Shown piece by piece: positions 40,028 through 50,310 of a stretch of DNA of 64,000 nt. Under the pieces are notes generated by a model. The model saw only the letters and a program-made list of their open reading frames with translations. It did no database searches and was not told the DNA's origin. The position numbers and the translations under genes are program-made. The stretch comes from JALZKA01 sp963754045 (GTDB lineage: Bacteria; Actinomycetota; Thermoleophilia; Solirubrobacterales; 70-9). The stretch spans positions 1,054,001 to 1,118,000 of the forward strand of contig CAVWEN010000002.1 of NCBI GenBank assembly GCA_963754045.1. The letters are read 5' to 3'. Position 1 is the first letter of the stretch. The number at the start of each line of letters is the position of its first letter.

Positions 40028-40101
40028 AACCGCGCACGGGAACGTGTAAACGACGAGGGGTCGTTCCGCCGCTGACGGCAGGAATCGGCCGACGCGCGTC
40101 G

Positions 40102-40107
40102 TAACCT
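40102..40107 (+). promoter_or_regulatory. tilS -10-like element (TAACCT)
   Basis: TAACCT is followed by six bases and the GTG at 40114, with no Shine-Dalgarno. Confidence 0.5.
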
Positions 40108-40113
40108 TCCGGT

Positions 40114-41469
40114 GTGGGGAAGCAGGACGCCCTCGAGCAGCTAGCGGCTGTCGCTGAGTCGAGCGGCCTGATTGACGAGCGCAGCGACGGTGTCGTCATG
40201 ATCTCCGGGGGCCCTGACTCCGCCTGCGCGGCTGCTGCGCTCGCGGGTTTCGTCGGCCCTCACCGGGTCCACGCGCTGCACGTCAACTACGGCCTGCGCG
40301 ACACCGCCGACCGTGACGAACGTGTCGCCCGGGACCTCTGTGCCTTGCTTCGTCTCGACCTCCACGTCGAGCGGCTCGGTCCGAATCAGCTCAAGGGCAA
40401 CCTTCAGGCCGCCGCCCGGGCCGCCCGCTACGCCGCGGCGGAGCGCCTTCGCGCCCGCACCGGTGCGGGCTGGATCGCCACCGGCCACACCCGATCCGAC
40501 GTCGCCGAAACGGTGATCTACCGTCTTGCGACCTCGCCCGGGTCGCGGGCGCTACTGGCGATGCCGCCGCGCTCTGGGCGGATCGTCCGGCCTCTGCTCG
40601 CGCTGACCCGCGTCGAGACGCGAGAGTTGGCGACCGCCACCGGCCTGCCGTTCGCCGACGACCCCACCAACGCCGATCCCGCATTCGCCCGGGTCCGAAT
40701 CCGCGAGCGGCTGCTGCCCGAGCTCACCGAGCTGAGCGGTGTCGCCGAGCGCAATATCGCCGAGACCAGGGCCGAACTTGCCGAGGAGGCGGTGCTGTTG
40801 GAGCGGCTCGCGCTCGAAGCTCTGGAGTCTGCGGGAGCGGGCGCCGGCGACACCGTTGTCGCAGCCGACGTCCTCACCACCTGGCACCCTGCCCTTCGCC
40901 GTCTCGCCCTTCGTGCACTCGCCGAGCGTGCGGCCGGCCGGCAGGTCGCGCTCGGCCGCGAGCGCGCATCGGACATCACGCGGATCGCGGCTCATCCTGA
41001 GGGTGGCGAGATACATCTCGGTGGCGGCGTCCGTGCCATCTGCGAATCCGGGCTGATCCGCTTCGCCGCCGCGACTCTCGACGCAGCCCCGGTGCCCGAA
41101 CCGGTCACCCTCTCGCTGCCAGGGCGCTGCCGGCTCGGCGGTTGGGAGTTGACCGCCAAGGTGACCCCCGCGCCAGCCTTGCCTTCCGGACCCGACCTTG
41201 CAACCCTCGATGCCGCCGCGCTGGCTGGTCCCATGGAGGTCCGCACCTGGCGCCAGGGCGACCGCATTCGTCCGCTCGGCATGACGGGAACGAAGACCCT
41301 CGGAGACCTCTTCGCCGACAACCGTGTTCCGCGCTCGGAGCGGGGTAACGTGCCGATCGTCTTGGCCGCCGGGCAGGTTGCATGGGTGCCGGGCGTCGCG
41401 GTCGCCGACGACTTCCGGCTCGACGCAACCTCGGGTAACGCGGCGGTCCTCACCGCCAACCGCGGCTAG
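40114..41469 (+). CDS. tilS: tRNA(Ile)-lysidine synthase
   Basis: This 451-residue enzyme converts cytidine 34 of tRNA(Ile) CAU to lysidine. SGGPDSACAAAAL is the PP-loop, HALHVNYGLRDTADRDE and IATGHTRSDVAETVIYRL follow, and FADDPTNADPAFARVRIRE is the TilS signature. The C-terminal domain (WRQGDRIRPLGMTGTKTLGD, NVPIVLAAGQVAWVPGV) is present, so this is the long two-domain form. It starts with GTG. hpt follows, as in many bacteria, but with a stem-loop and its own -10 between them. Confidence 0.93.
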   Translation: MGKQDALEQLAAVAESSGLIDERSDGVVMISGGPDSACAAAALAGFVGPHRVHALHVNYGLRDTADRDERVARDLCALLRLDLHVERLGPNQLKGNLQAAARAARYAAAERLRARTGAGWIATGHTRSDVAETVIYRLATSPGSRALLAMPPRSGRIVRPLLALTRVETRELATATGLPFADDPTNADPAFARVRIRERLLPELTELSGVAERNIAETRAELAEEAVLLERLALEALESAGAGAGDTVVAADVLTTWHPALRRLALRALAERAAGRQVALGRERASDITRIAAHPEGGEIHLGGGVRAICESGLIRFAAATLDAAPVPEPVTLSLPGRCRLGGWELTAKVTPAPALPSGPDLATLDAAALAGPMEVRTWRQGDRIRPLGMTGTKTLGDLFADNRVPRSERGNVPIVLAAGQVAWVPGVAVADDFRLDATSGNAAVLTANRG

Positions 41470-41477
41470 CGCCTACA

Positions 41478-41500
41478 GCGGGTCTCGACTCGGGACCCGC
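41478..41500 (+). terminator. Stem-loop between tilS and hpt
   Basis: GCGGGTC (41478-41484) and GACCCGC (41494-41500) form a 7-bp stem with a nine-base loop. No T-run follows. It is probably a weak terminator or transcript boundary before the hpt promoter. Confidence 0.4.
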
Positions 41501-41507
41501 GGCCGTC

Positions 41508-41513
41508 TATCGT
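41508..41513 (+). promoter_or_regulatory. hpt -10-like element (TATCGT)
   Basis: TATCGT lies eight bases before the GTG at 41522. No Shine-Dalgarno is present. Confidence 0.4.
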
Positions 41514-41521
41514 CCTCGATC

Positions 41522-42058
41522 GTGAACGACCCTGCAATCGGCGAGGTTCTCGTTGCGAGCGAGGAGTTGCAGTCGCGGGTGCGCGAGCTCGGCGCCGAGC
41601 TCAGCCGCGACTACGAGGGGCGCGACCTGGTGATGGTCGGCGTGCTGAAGGGCGCGATCCTGTTCATCGCCGACCTCATGCGCGAGCTGACCGTGCCTTG
41701 TGAGGTGGACTTCATGGCGGTTTCTTCGTACGGGTCGGACAAGGACTCGTCGGGTGTTGTTCGGATCCTCAAGGATCTTGACGCGCCGATCCAGGGTCGC
41801 GACGTGCTGATCGTGGAGGACATCATCGACTCAGGTCTCACCCTCCACTACCTGATGCGCAACCTGAAGGCACGAAATCCGCGGTCGGTTGAGGTTTGTG
41901 CACTGCTGACCAAGCCCGAGCGCAGGCGTGTCGATCTGCCGATTCGATATGTCGGGTTCGAGATCGCCAACACGTTTGCGATCGGGTACGGACTCGACCA
42001 CGGCCAGCGCTACCGCAACCTCGGATTCGTGGCCGCGCTGAACGAAGAGGAAGCCTGA
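41522..42058 (+). CDS. hpt: Hypoxanthine (guanine) phosphoribosyltransferase
   Basis: This 178-residue purine salvage enzyme contains LVMVGVLKGAILFIADL, VDFMAVSSYGSDKDSSG and the PRPP-binding loop VEDIIDSGLTLHYL. The base-contact end is GYGLDHGQRYRNLGFVAAL. Length and motif order are standard. The GTG at 41522 is the only start that leaves the normal N-terminus (NDPAIGEVLVASEELQSRV). ftsH follows after 126 bases, the usual tilS-hpt-ftsH order. Confidence 0.95.
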   Translation: MNDPAIGEVLVASEELQSRVRELGAELSRDYEGRDLVMVGVLKGAILFIADLMRELTVPCEVDFMAVSSYGSDKDSSGVVRILKDLDAPIQGRDVLIVEDIIDSGLTLHYLMRNLKARNPRSVEVCALLTKPERRRVDLPIRYVGFEIANTFAIGYGLDHGQRYRNLGFVAALNEEEA

Positions 42059-42184
42059 GTCTGAGTGCTACGCTGATTTGCGGCGCGGGACTGTAGATAA
42101 ACGTCTTTCCCATGCCGGTTTTATGTGTTGTGAGCGACTCCGTCGCGAAACCAGATTTGCCCCCCTGGTAAGGGATTCCTCCCC

Positions 42185-44167
<1,983 letters not shown>

Positions 44168-44188
44168 AGGCGAGGCGCCGCTTCCACC

Positions 44189-44242
44189 GGGTGGCACGCC
44201 TGACCCATCCGCAGGGTCGGGCAAACGTGCCACCCCACTTTT
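44189..44242 (+). terminator. Rho-independent terminator of ftsH
   Basis: GGGTGGCACG (44189-44198) pairs with CGTGCCACCC (44226-44235). Inside, GCCTGACCC pairs with GGGTCGGGC, leaving a seven-base loop and a three-base bulge. TTTT at 44239-44242 follows. It is the clearest terminator in the window. Confidence 0.8.
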
Positions 44243-44250
44243 GCGGCCTC

Positions 44251-44256
44251 TAGGGT
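44251..44256 (+). promoter_or_regulatory. folP -10-like element (TAGGGT)
   Basis: TAGGGT is followed by six bases and the ATG at 44263. It lies directly after the ftsH terminator, so folP has its own promoter. Confidence 0.5.
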
Positions 44257-44262
44257 GAGGCC

Positions 44263-45096
44263 ATGCGCGTCATGGGCATTGTCAACGCCACCCCCGACTC
44301 GTTCTCCGACGGCGGGCTTTACCTCGACTCCGAGGCGGCGATTGCGCACGGCCGCGAGCTGCTGGCAGAGGGAGCGGACATCCTCGACGTCGGCGGTGAG
44401 TCCACTCGTCCGGGGGCAAAGGCCGTACCCGTCGACGAGGAGCTGCACCGGACCGAACGCGTTGTGCGCGAGCTGGCCACAGCGGGCGCAACCGTTTCGA
44501 TCGACACCTCGAAGGCCGCGGTCGCGGGGGCCGCGCTCGACGCAGGGGCCACGATCGTCAACGACGTAACCGCGCTCCAGGGCGATCCGGAGATGCCGAG
44601 CCTGTGTGCCGACCGTGACTGCGGCGTCGTGCTGATGCACATGCCGGGAACGCCGCGGACGATGCAGGACGACCCACGCTACGGCGACGTCGTGGACGAC
44701 GTTCGGGCGCACCTGGCCGAGCGGATCGAGGTGGCTGTCGGAGCCGGGATCGATGAAGCGCGGATCTGGGTCGATCCCGGGATCGGCTTCGGCAAGACGT
44801 CCGAGCACAACCTGGCGCTGCTGCGCCGGCTCGGGGAGCTCGGTGAGCTTGGACGCCCGATAGTGGTCGGCACCTCGCGCAAGTCGTTTCTCGGCACCCT
44901 CACAGGACGTGACGTGAGCGCGCGTCTCGGGGGGACGATCGCGTCGAACGTGCTCGCCTTGCGCGCCGGCGCCGAGATCTTCCGCGTGCACGATGTCGCG
45001 CCGGTCCGCGAGGCCCTTCGCGCTGCCGAGGCGATGCTCGGCCGCCGCGACTGGGGAGTGGACGAGCGCTTCGGCGCGGGTGCGGCGAAACGCTGA
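44263..45096 (+). CDS. folP: Dihydropteroate synthase
   Basis: This 277-residue TIM-barrel enzyme of folate synthesis is the target of sulfonamides. Motifs are MGIVNATPDSFSDGG, DVGGESTRPGAKAV, SIDTSKAAVAGAAL, IVNDVTALQGDPEM, WVDPGIGFGKTSEHN and VVGTSRKSFLGTL, with RVHDVAPVREALR at the end. All expected pterin- and diphosphate-binding residues appear present. The ATG overlaps nothing upstream and is probably leaderless. The stop overlaps the next gene by one base (TGATG). folB and folK are 2.7 kb downstream. Confidence 0.95.
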   Translation: MRVMGIVNATPDSFSDGGLYLDSEAAIAHGRELLAEGADILDVGGESTRPGAKAVPVDEELHRTERVVRELATAGATVSIDTSKAAVAGAALDAGATIVNDVTALQGDPEMPSLCADRDCGVVLMHMPGTPRTMQDDPRYGDVVDDVRAHLAERIEVAVGAGIDEARIWVDPGIGFGKTSEHNLALLRRLGELGELGRPIVVGTSRKSFLGTLTGRDVSARLGGTIASNVLALRAGAEIFRVHDVAPVREALRAAEAMLGRRDWGVDERFGAGAAKR

Positions 45097-45941
45097 TGGA
45101 CTTCGGGATCGCGACCTTTCTCACCGACGAGTCGCCCGGCCCGGCGGAGATGGCGCAGTGGGTCGAGCATCGCGGCTTCGAGTCGCTGTTCGTCCCCGAG
45201 CACACGCACATCCCAGCCAGCCGCGAGACCCCGTATCCGCCCGGCGGCGACCTCCCGCGTGAGTACGCGCGCATCCTCGATCCGTTCGTCGCCTTGACCG
45301 CGGCCGGGGTCGCCGCCCCGACCCTGCGCCTCGGAACCGGGCTTTGCCTGGTGATCGAGCGCGACCCCATCGCCACGGCGAAGGAGGTCGCCTCGCTCGA
45401 CCTGGTGAGCGGCGGGCGCGTCGAGTTCGGCGTGGGGGCAGGGTGGAACCTCGAGGAGATGCGAAACCACGGCACCGACCCCGAACGGCGCTTTGGCGTG
45501 ATGCGCGAGCGGGTCGAGGCGATGCGGACGATCTGGACCGAGGACGAGGCCAGCTATCAGGGCAAGCACGTCTCGTTCGACCGGATCACGGCTTGGCCCA
45601 AGCCGGTGCAGATGCCGCACCCGCCGATTCTCGTTGGCGGCAACGGGCGCACCGTCTACGACCGCGTAATCGCCCTCGGTGACGCCTGGATCCCGAACTA
45701 CCTAGGCGATGTCGAGAAGCTCACCGGCCGGATCGAGACCCTGCAGAAGAAGGCCGCCGAGGCCGGGCGCGGGCGCATCCCGGTCACGATCTACGGCGTA
45801 CCGCGCAACCCAGCGGCGTTCGAGTCGTGGGGGGCGGCCGGCGCCACCCGCTGCCTCTTTTATCTACCGCCGGCAACCGCCGACGAGCACCAGTTGCGCC
45901 TCGACCGCTGCGCCACGGCGGTCGAGCAGTTCCGTGGCTAG
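45096..45941 (+). CDS. LLM-class F420-dependent oxidoreductase
   Basis: This 281-residue luciferase-like TIM barrel of the F420-using type has MDFGIATFLTDESPGPAEMA at the start. FESLFVPEHTHIPASRETPY, LRLGTGLCLVIERDPIATAK, GRVEFGVGAGWNLEEMRNHG and PPILVGGNGRTVYDR are typical of the TIGR03619-type subgroup. The substrate is unknown. It is co-translated with folP through a one-base overlap, though no biochemical link to folate is evident. It converges on the next gene with a four-base overlap. Confidence 0.88.
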   Translation: MDFGIATFLTDESPGPAEMAQWVEHRGFESLFVPEHTHIPASRETPYPPGGDLPREYARILDPFVALTAAGVAAPTLRLGTGLCLVIERDPIATAKEVASLDLVSGGRVEFGVGAGWNLEEMRNHGTDPERRFGVMRERVEAMRTIWTEDEASYQGKHVSFDRITAWPKPVQMPHPPILVGGNGRTVYDRVIALGDAWIPNYLGDVEKLTGRIETLQKKAAEAGRGRIPVTIYGVPRNPAAFESWGAAGATRCLFYLPPATADEHQLRLDRCATAVEQFRG

Positions 45942-47056
45942 AGCTGGGCCGTATCTGTCTTGAGGCCAAGGCTGATCCGCCCGACCAGCTCGAGGCTCGC
46001 CGTCGAGACCATCATGTGCGCGGTCGCGGTGTGGACGTCCCGGAAGCGACGCTGTAGCGGGCTGCGCGCATAGATCGCCGTCCCGCCGCCCGCCTCGTAC
46101 ATAAGATCGACGGCGTCTGCCGCGCTGCGGGTCGCGTGCGTGGCCGCCAGGCGCAAACCGGCCCGCTCCTCGGTGCCCAGCTCGCCATCGCCTTCGGCCG
46201 CCTCCCAGGCCTGTCCAACTGCGTGCTCGGCGAACGCGCGCCCCGACGTAACCAGGGCTTCGGCGCGGGCAACGTCGGCCTGCACCGGTGCCCGTTCGGC
46301 CAACATCCGCTTTGAGCCGCCGGGACGTTTCGCGGTCGCGAGTTCGACCAGATCCGCGATCGCTCCACGGGCAATCCCGAGGGCAACTGCCGCGATCCCG
46401 AGGGCCAGGAGGCCGAACGGCGGGAACGCGTACAGCGGTCCGTCGTGGCGCGGCCGGTCCACCCCCAGCGCAGCTGTGTGTCCGGCGGGCACCCTCAGGC
46501 CCGAGACCTCGGTGTCGTGGCTACCGGTTCCGCGCAGGCCGGTCACGTCCCAGGTCTCGTGGATCGTCGCGGCCGACGCGGGGAACACCATCGCTCGGAC
46601 GGCGGGCCCGCCGTCAACCACCGCGCCTCCCATCAGCGTCGTCGCGTGGCGAGAACCGCTTGTGAACGGCCAGCGCCCACTCAGCACGTAGTCGTCGCCG
46701 TCGCGCTCGGCGCGACCCATCGGGGCGTATACGCCGCCCGCGATCGCGGGCGGCGAGAACGCGTTGCGCGCGAACTCCGGCTCGACGTATGCGGCGACGA
46801 GGCCGCTGGTGGCAGCGACCATCGCGCACCAAGCCGCGGATCCATCGCCCACCGCCAGTTCCTCCAGGGCGGCCAGCATGTCCGCCGGCGCGCGCTCGCC
46901 GCCGCCGAGCGCCTTGGGGACCAGCATTGAGGGAAGCGGGGAGGCCGCCAGCGCTTCGGCGACCGCCGGCGCCAGGGTGCAGGCGCGCTCGGAGACCTCG
47001 GCGTGCTCGATCGCGACCGCGGCGACGTCGCGGGCCGCCTGCACGGGCCAGCTCAT
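45938..47056 (-). CDS. Acyl-CoA-dehydrogenase-fold flavin protein (HsaA/DszC-like monooxygenase type)
   Basis: This 372-residue protein starts at ATG 47056, overlapping the thioesterase-like stop (ATGA). A helical N-terminus leads to LAVGDGSAAWCAMVAATSGL, GGVYAPMGRAERDGDDYVLS, then GRWPFTSGSRHATTLMGG. The C-terminus has YEAGGGTAIYARSPLQRRFR and DVHTATAHMM. This pattern belongs to the group that uses reduced flavin for hydroxylation (HsaA, DszC) and lacks the acyl-CoA dehydrogenase catalytic Glu motif seen in the gene at 26.1 kb. A flavin reductase partner is not adjacent. The substrate is unknown. Confidence 0.8.
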   Translation of the reverse strand: MSWPVQAARDVAAVAIEHAEVSERACTLAPAVAEALAASPLPSMLVPKALGGGERAPADMLAALEELAVGDGSAAWCAMVAATSGLVAAYVEPEFARNAFSPPAIAGGVYAPMGRAERDGDDYVLSGRWPFTSGSRHATTLMGGAVVDGGPAVRAMVFPASAATIHETWDVTGLRGTGSHDTEVSGLRVPAGHTAALGVDRPRHDGPLYAFPPFGLLALGIAAVALGIARGAIADLVELATAKRPGGSKRMLAERAPVQADVARAEALVTSGRAFAEHAVGQAWEAAEGDGELGTEERAGLRLAATHATRSAADAVDLMYEAGGGTAIYARSPLQRRFRDVHTATAHMMVSTASLELVGRISLGLKTDTAQL

Positions 47057-47781
47057 TCCGGTTTCAGCTCGATCCAGACGCCCAGCGCTGCGCCGACCAC
47101 CTTGCCGTCGGCGGCGCGGAAGATCGCGGAACCGCCTCTGTGCTTGCGTCCCTCCCAGTCCACGGGCCAGCCGACGACGATGTAATCCACGCCCGCCATG
47201 ACGGGCTCGATCAGCTTCGCGGTCAGCCGCCCCAGCATGGACGGCTCCCCGAACGGCTGGAAGTAGAGCGCGGCGTTGCCACTCGGGCAGTCGAGGGCCG
47301 CCCACAGCACGAGCGGGTCGATCTGCCCCGATGCATTCGCGTCGATCGGGTCGGGCGTCCAGACGTCGGCGATCAACTCGCGCTCGCCCACGGGCCCGGT
47401 CAGTAGGTGTAGGCCGTCGGGATACTCGCGACCGGGTCCGCACGCGAAGCAGGTTCCGTAGGGGTGCTCGCGAGCCCACGGGCACTCTCGCCCCGCCTTC
47501 TCCGCCTGCTCCAGACTGGGAGGATCAGGCAGCTCGAGCTGAAGCCGATCGACTATGCGCGCCTCCGCCACCAGCGTTTCCCCATCGGTCACCTCGGCGC
47601 GACCATCGCTGGCGATCGAGCCGGTCATCCGGCGGTCGAGCGGCGGCGGAACTCGCAGCGTCGCCTCGACTGCGCGGTCGCCGGGATCGAGCAGCTCCGC
47701 AGCGACGCCGCACGCGTAGCCGCCGTTGGCACTGCCGGGCGGACCGCAGAAGCGCTTGTCGATCACCAGCGTCTCGACCAC
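47053..47781 (-). CDS. Hotdog-fold thioesterase-like protein
   Basis: This is a 242-residue protein. CFACGPGREYPDGLHL and a following strand-rich half ending in YIVVGWPVDWEGRKHRGGSA resemble acyl-CoA thioesterase-like hotdog proteins. The N-terminal half (CGPPGSANGGYACGVAAELL) looks like a second, diverged hotdog copy with a similar glycine-rich helix. No reliable catalytic residue can be named. It is the first gene of a two-gene operon with the flavin enzyme and is divergent from folB, 65 bases away. Confidence 0.65.
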   Translation of the reverse strand: MVETLVIDKRFCGPPGSANGGYACGVAAELLDPGDRAVEATLRVPPPLDRRMTGSIASDGRAEVTDGETLVAEARIVDRLQLELPDPPSLEQAEKAGRECPWAREHPYGTCFACGPGREYPDGLHLLTGPVGERELIADVWTPDPIDANASGQIDPLVLWAALDCPSGNAALYFQPFGEPSMLGRLTAKLIEPVMAGVDYIVVGWPVDWEGRKHRGGSAIFRAADGKVVGAALGVWIELKPE

Positions 47782-47834
47782 GGAGGAAGCCTCTCACGCG
47801 AGCCGGGCGGGTGTGCGCCAGGGTCGCGGTTGTC

Positions 47835-47840
47835 TACCTT
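47835..47840 (+). promoter_or_regulatory. folB -10-like element (TACCTT)
   Basis: TACCTT ends six bases before the ATG at 47847, with no Shine-Dalgarno. Confidence 0.5.
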
Positions 47841-47846
47841 GAGCCC

Positions 47847-48263
47847 ATGGAAGCCGACCGCGACGGAGCCGACTCGACCGTTGAGGTCGAGCTGCGCGGC
47901 CTCTCGATCTACACCCACCACGGTGTCACCGACGCCGAGCAGGAGGTGGGCCAGCGCCTCGAGCTCGACGTCAGCTTCGACGTGCCCGATTGCGATGCGC
48001 TGCTGACCGATCGCATCGAGGACACGATCGACTACGGCGAGGTTGCCGACATCATCGTCCTCGCTGCGACCGAGCGCAGCTATCGCACGCTCGAACGTCT
48101 CAGCAAGGTGATTGGCGAGCGGCTGGTCGAGCGTTTCGGGTGTCAATTCGTGCGGGTGCGCGCCGCCAAGCCTGAGCCGCCGCTGCCGCTCTCGATTGAT
48201 CAGGTCGCTGTCGAGGTCATCCACGACGCGCGCTTCGACGACGATTCCGATGACGAGGACTGA
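47847..48263 (+). CDS. folB: Dihydroneopterin aldolase
   Basis: This 138-residue folate enzyme has VEVELRGLSIYTHHGVTDAE, EVGQRLELDVSFDV, DTIDYGEVADIIVL and LERLSKVIGERLVERFGCQF in family order. The conserved Tyr and the Glu/Lys (VRAAKPEPPLPL) catalytic residues are present. The ATG at 47847 is chosen because it fits the -10 spacing and the family N-terminus. folK starts on the base after its stop, so the two are co-translated. Confidence 0.93.
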   Translation: MEADRDGADSTVEVELRGLSIYTHHGVTDAEQEVGQRLELDVSFDVPDCDALLTDRIEDTIDYGEVADIIVLAATERSYRTLERLSKVIGERLVERFGCQFVRVRAAKPEPPLPLSIDQVAVEVIHDARFDDDSDDED

Positions 48264-48752
48264 ATGCGGGTTGGCTACCTCGGTCTAGGCTCCAATCGGG
48301 GCGACCGTGCCGCCAACCTCAGCTCCGCCCTCGATCTCCTGCGCGCACGGGGGGTGGGGGTGCAGGCCGTCTCGTCGAACTACGAGACCGAGCCGGTGGG
48401 CGAGGTCCGCCAGCCCGACTTTCTGAACGCAGCCGCCAAAGTCCGTACCGCGCTCGAGCCGCTGGACCTGCTCGACGTCTGCAAGGCCGTTGAAGCCGAG
48501 CTGGGGCGCGAGCCGGGCGGCCCTCGCCACGGCCCTCGCCCGATCGACGTAGACCTGCTGCTACTGAGCGACATCGAACTCGAACATGAGCGACTGACGC
48601 TTCCGCACCGCGACCTCGCCGACCGCCGCTTCGTCCTCGTCCCCCTGCTGGAGCTCGATCCCGAGCTGGCGCTGCCCGACGGCACCCGGCTCGCCGAACG
48701 CTTGGAGGCACTGCCCCCCGGTCAGCGGGTCAGGCCGGCGCCGTCGCCGTGA
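48264..48752 (+). CDS. folK: 2-amino-4-hydroxy-6-hydroxymethyldihydropteridine pyrophosphokinase
   Basis: This 162-residue enzyme activates the pterin for FolP. YLGLGSNRGDRAANLSSALD is the start, NYETEPVGEVRQPDFLNAAA and GRPRHGPRPIDVDLLLLSD-type sequence give the metal-binding Asp pair, and LPHRDLADRRFVLVPLLELD is the C-terminal signature. The ATG abuts the folB stop. The end overlaps the convergent GST-like gene by 23 bases. Confidence 0.95.
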   Translation: MRVGYLGLGSNRGDRAANLSSALDLLRARGVGVQAVSSNYETEPVGEVRQPDFLNAAAKVRTALEPLDLLDVCKAVEAELGREPGGPRHGPRPIDVDLLLLSDIELEHERLTLPHRDLADRRFVLVPLLELDPELALPDGTRLAERLEALPPGQRVRPAPSP

Positions 48753-49485
48753 GCGGTTCGAGCCACTCGGCGGGGAGCACCGGCGGCGCGTCCCCGGGGA
48801 AGTTCGGTGCGAAGCGCCTGGCGTGCGCGCCTGCGGGGCGGGACGTGATCGCGGGGCGCAGGTCCTGGAGGGTCATCAGCAGGCCGGTGCCGGCGGCGAT
48901 CTGGAAATCGGCCGCGTTGGGCTGCCCGCTGCCGAGCAATCCGTCGGCAATCCAGCCGTCGATCCGGTCGAGCCAGGCGGGAACTGCCGCCAGGTCGGCA
49001 CGCACGGCGGCGTCGGTGACGTCGTTGATCTTCACCTCGGCTGCGATGATCGGCGCTGCGGTCGCGACGGCGAGCCCGTGCGGGACTCCGATTCTGGCGT
49101 CACCCAGATAGCTGCGCAAAGGCCCCCTGTCGCGCTTCATCGCGTTCCAAAGGATCCGGCGGGTGCCGTCGGCGACAACCTCCTCCCCCCAGCGCTCGGC
49201 GTCCTCGACCGCCACCCGGCCCTCGGGCTCGGCCGGGAAGAGGGGTGGGTCGGGCTGGATTTCGTCGAGCGCCTTCGAGATCTCGCGCGAACCGGTGATC
49301 TTGCGGCCGTCGATGCGCAGCGCGGGGACCGTGATGCCCGGAAAGCGCATCGCCTTCAGCAGCGCGCGGCTGAGGACGGGCAACAAGTCGCGGCGCTTGT
49401 AGGCGATGCCCTTGTGCTCGAGCATGCGGGCGGCTGCGATCGCGGGGTGCGAGCCGGGAATCACGTAAAGGGTTGCGCAGGCCAT
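48730..49485 (-). CDS. Glutathione-S-transferase-like (thioredoxin-fold N-domain) protein
   Basis: This 251-residue protein has a thioredoxin-like N-terminal domain: TLYVIPGSHPAIAAARMLEH, then GITVPALRIDGRKITGSREI (cis-Pro and substrate loop) and SKALDEIQ. The all-helical C-terminal domain contains AWLDRIDGWIADGLLGSGQP and NAADFQIAAGTGLLM as in GSTs. The expected catalytic Ser/Tyr/Cys position is occupied by a Pro-Gly-Ser-His stretch, so Ser may serve. Actinobacteria mostly use mycothiol, so the thiol substrate is uncertain. It is divergent from coaX. Confidence 0.82.
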   Translation of the reverse strand: MACATLYVIPGSHPAIAAARMLEHKGIAYKRRDLLPVLSRALLKAMRFPGITVPALRIDGRKITGSREISKALDEIQPDPPLFPAEPEGRVAVEDAERWGEEVVADGTRRILWNAMKRDRGPLRSYLGDARIGVPHGLAVATAAPIIAAEVKINDVTDAAVRADLAAVPAWLDRIDGWIADGLLGSGQPNAADFQIAAGTGLLMTLQDLRPAITSRPAGAHARRFAPNFPGDAPPVLPAEWLEPLTATAPA

Positions 49486-49502
49486 GGGGCCAGTCTATTT
49501 CG

Positions 49503-49508
49503 CATACT
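49503..49508 (+). promoter_or_regulatory. coaX -10-like element (CATACT)
   Basis: CATACT ends six bases before the GTG at 49515. The first base departs from TANNNT, but the spacing is the same as in neighbouring genes. Confidence 0.4.
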
Positions 49509-49514
49509 GCGGCA

Positions 49515-50282
49515 GTGCTTCTCGCCATCGACGTGGGCAACACACAGACGCACCTCGGCGCCTTCGACGGCCCCGACATGGTCGAGAGCTGGCGTTTTCA
49601 GACTCGTGCCGGGATGACCGGCGACGAAGTCGCGGAGCGGATCACCGGCCTGTTCGACCTCACGGGCCTCGTTTTCAGCGAGGTCGATGCTCTGATCGTT
49701 TCGTCCGTGGTTCCCCCGCTCGCCAATCAGTACGAGCAACTGGCCGAGCGTTATCTCGACGGAGCGCGGTGCCTCGTGGTCGGTCCGGAAATCAAGACCG
49801 GCATGCCGATCCGGATCGACAATCCGCACGAGGTGGGTGCCGACCGGCTCGTCAACGCGGTGGCGGCATACGACCGCTTTGGCACGGCCTGCATCGTCGT
49901 GGACTTCGGCACCGGCATCAACTTCGATGCGGTTTCCGGGTCCGGGGAATACCTGGGCGGCGCGATCGCGCCCGGAGTCGAGATCTCACTGACCGCGCTT
50001 ACCCAGCGCGGCGCGCGCATCCCACAGATCGATCTGACCCAACCTCAATCGGCGATCGGCAAGTCCACCCGCGGCGCAATGGAATCTGGCGTCGTCTACG
50101 GCTTCGCCGGCCTGATCGACGGCGTCGCCGGACGGATCAAGGCCGAGCTCGGCGTCGAGGCCCCGTTTATCGCCACGGGCGGTTTAGCCTCGGCGATCGT
50201 GCCGTTCTGCGATTCGATCGATGAGGTCGACGAGCTGCTCACACTCACCGGGCTTCGCCTCATTCACGAGCGCAACGAGTAA
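49515..50282 (+). CDS. coaX: Type III pantothenate kinase
   Basis: This 255-residue ASKHA-fold kinase performs the first step of coenzyme A synthesis. LLAIDVGNTQTHLGAFDG is the phosphate-1 loop. GADRLVNAVAAYDRFG binds pantothenate, IVVDFGTGINFDAVSGSGEY is phosphate-2 and GGAIAPGVEISLTAL is the family signature. FIATGGLASAI is the adenosine motif. In the family the IVVDFGT motif normally has Ala-Thr; Gly-Thr here is a minor change. It starts with GTG. Confidence 0.95.
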   Translation: MLLAIDVGNTQTHLGAFDGPDMVESWRFQTRAGMTGDEVAERITGLFDLTGLVFSEVDALIVSSVVPPLANQYEQLAERYLDGARCLVVGPEIKTGMPIRIDNPHEVGADRLVNAVAAYDRFGTACIVVDFGTGINFDAVSGSGEYLGGAIAPGVEISLTALTQRGARIPQIDLTQPQSAIGKSTRGAMESGVVYGFAGLIDGVAGRIKAELGVEAPFIATGGLASAIVPFCDSIDEVDELLTLTGLRLIHERNE

Positions 50283-50298
50283 CGGGTCCGGCCCCGTT

Positions 50299-50304
50299 TA
50301 CATT
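50299..50304 (+). promoter_or_regulatory. dus -10-like element (TACATT)
   Basis: TACATT is followed by six bases and the GTG at 50311, in the 28-base gap after coaX. Confidence 0.5.
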
Positions 50305-50310
50305 CTTGGC

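Noticed and set aside
47057..47485. N-terminal extension of the flavin monooxygenase-like protein
   Set aside because: The added sequence is an Arg-rich antisense-type shadow of the hotdog gene. ATGA overlap at 47053-47056 gives the natural start.
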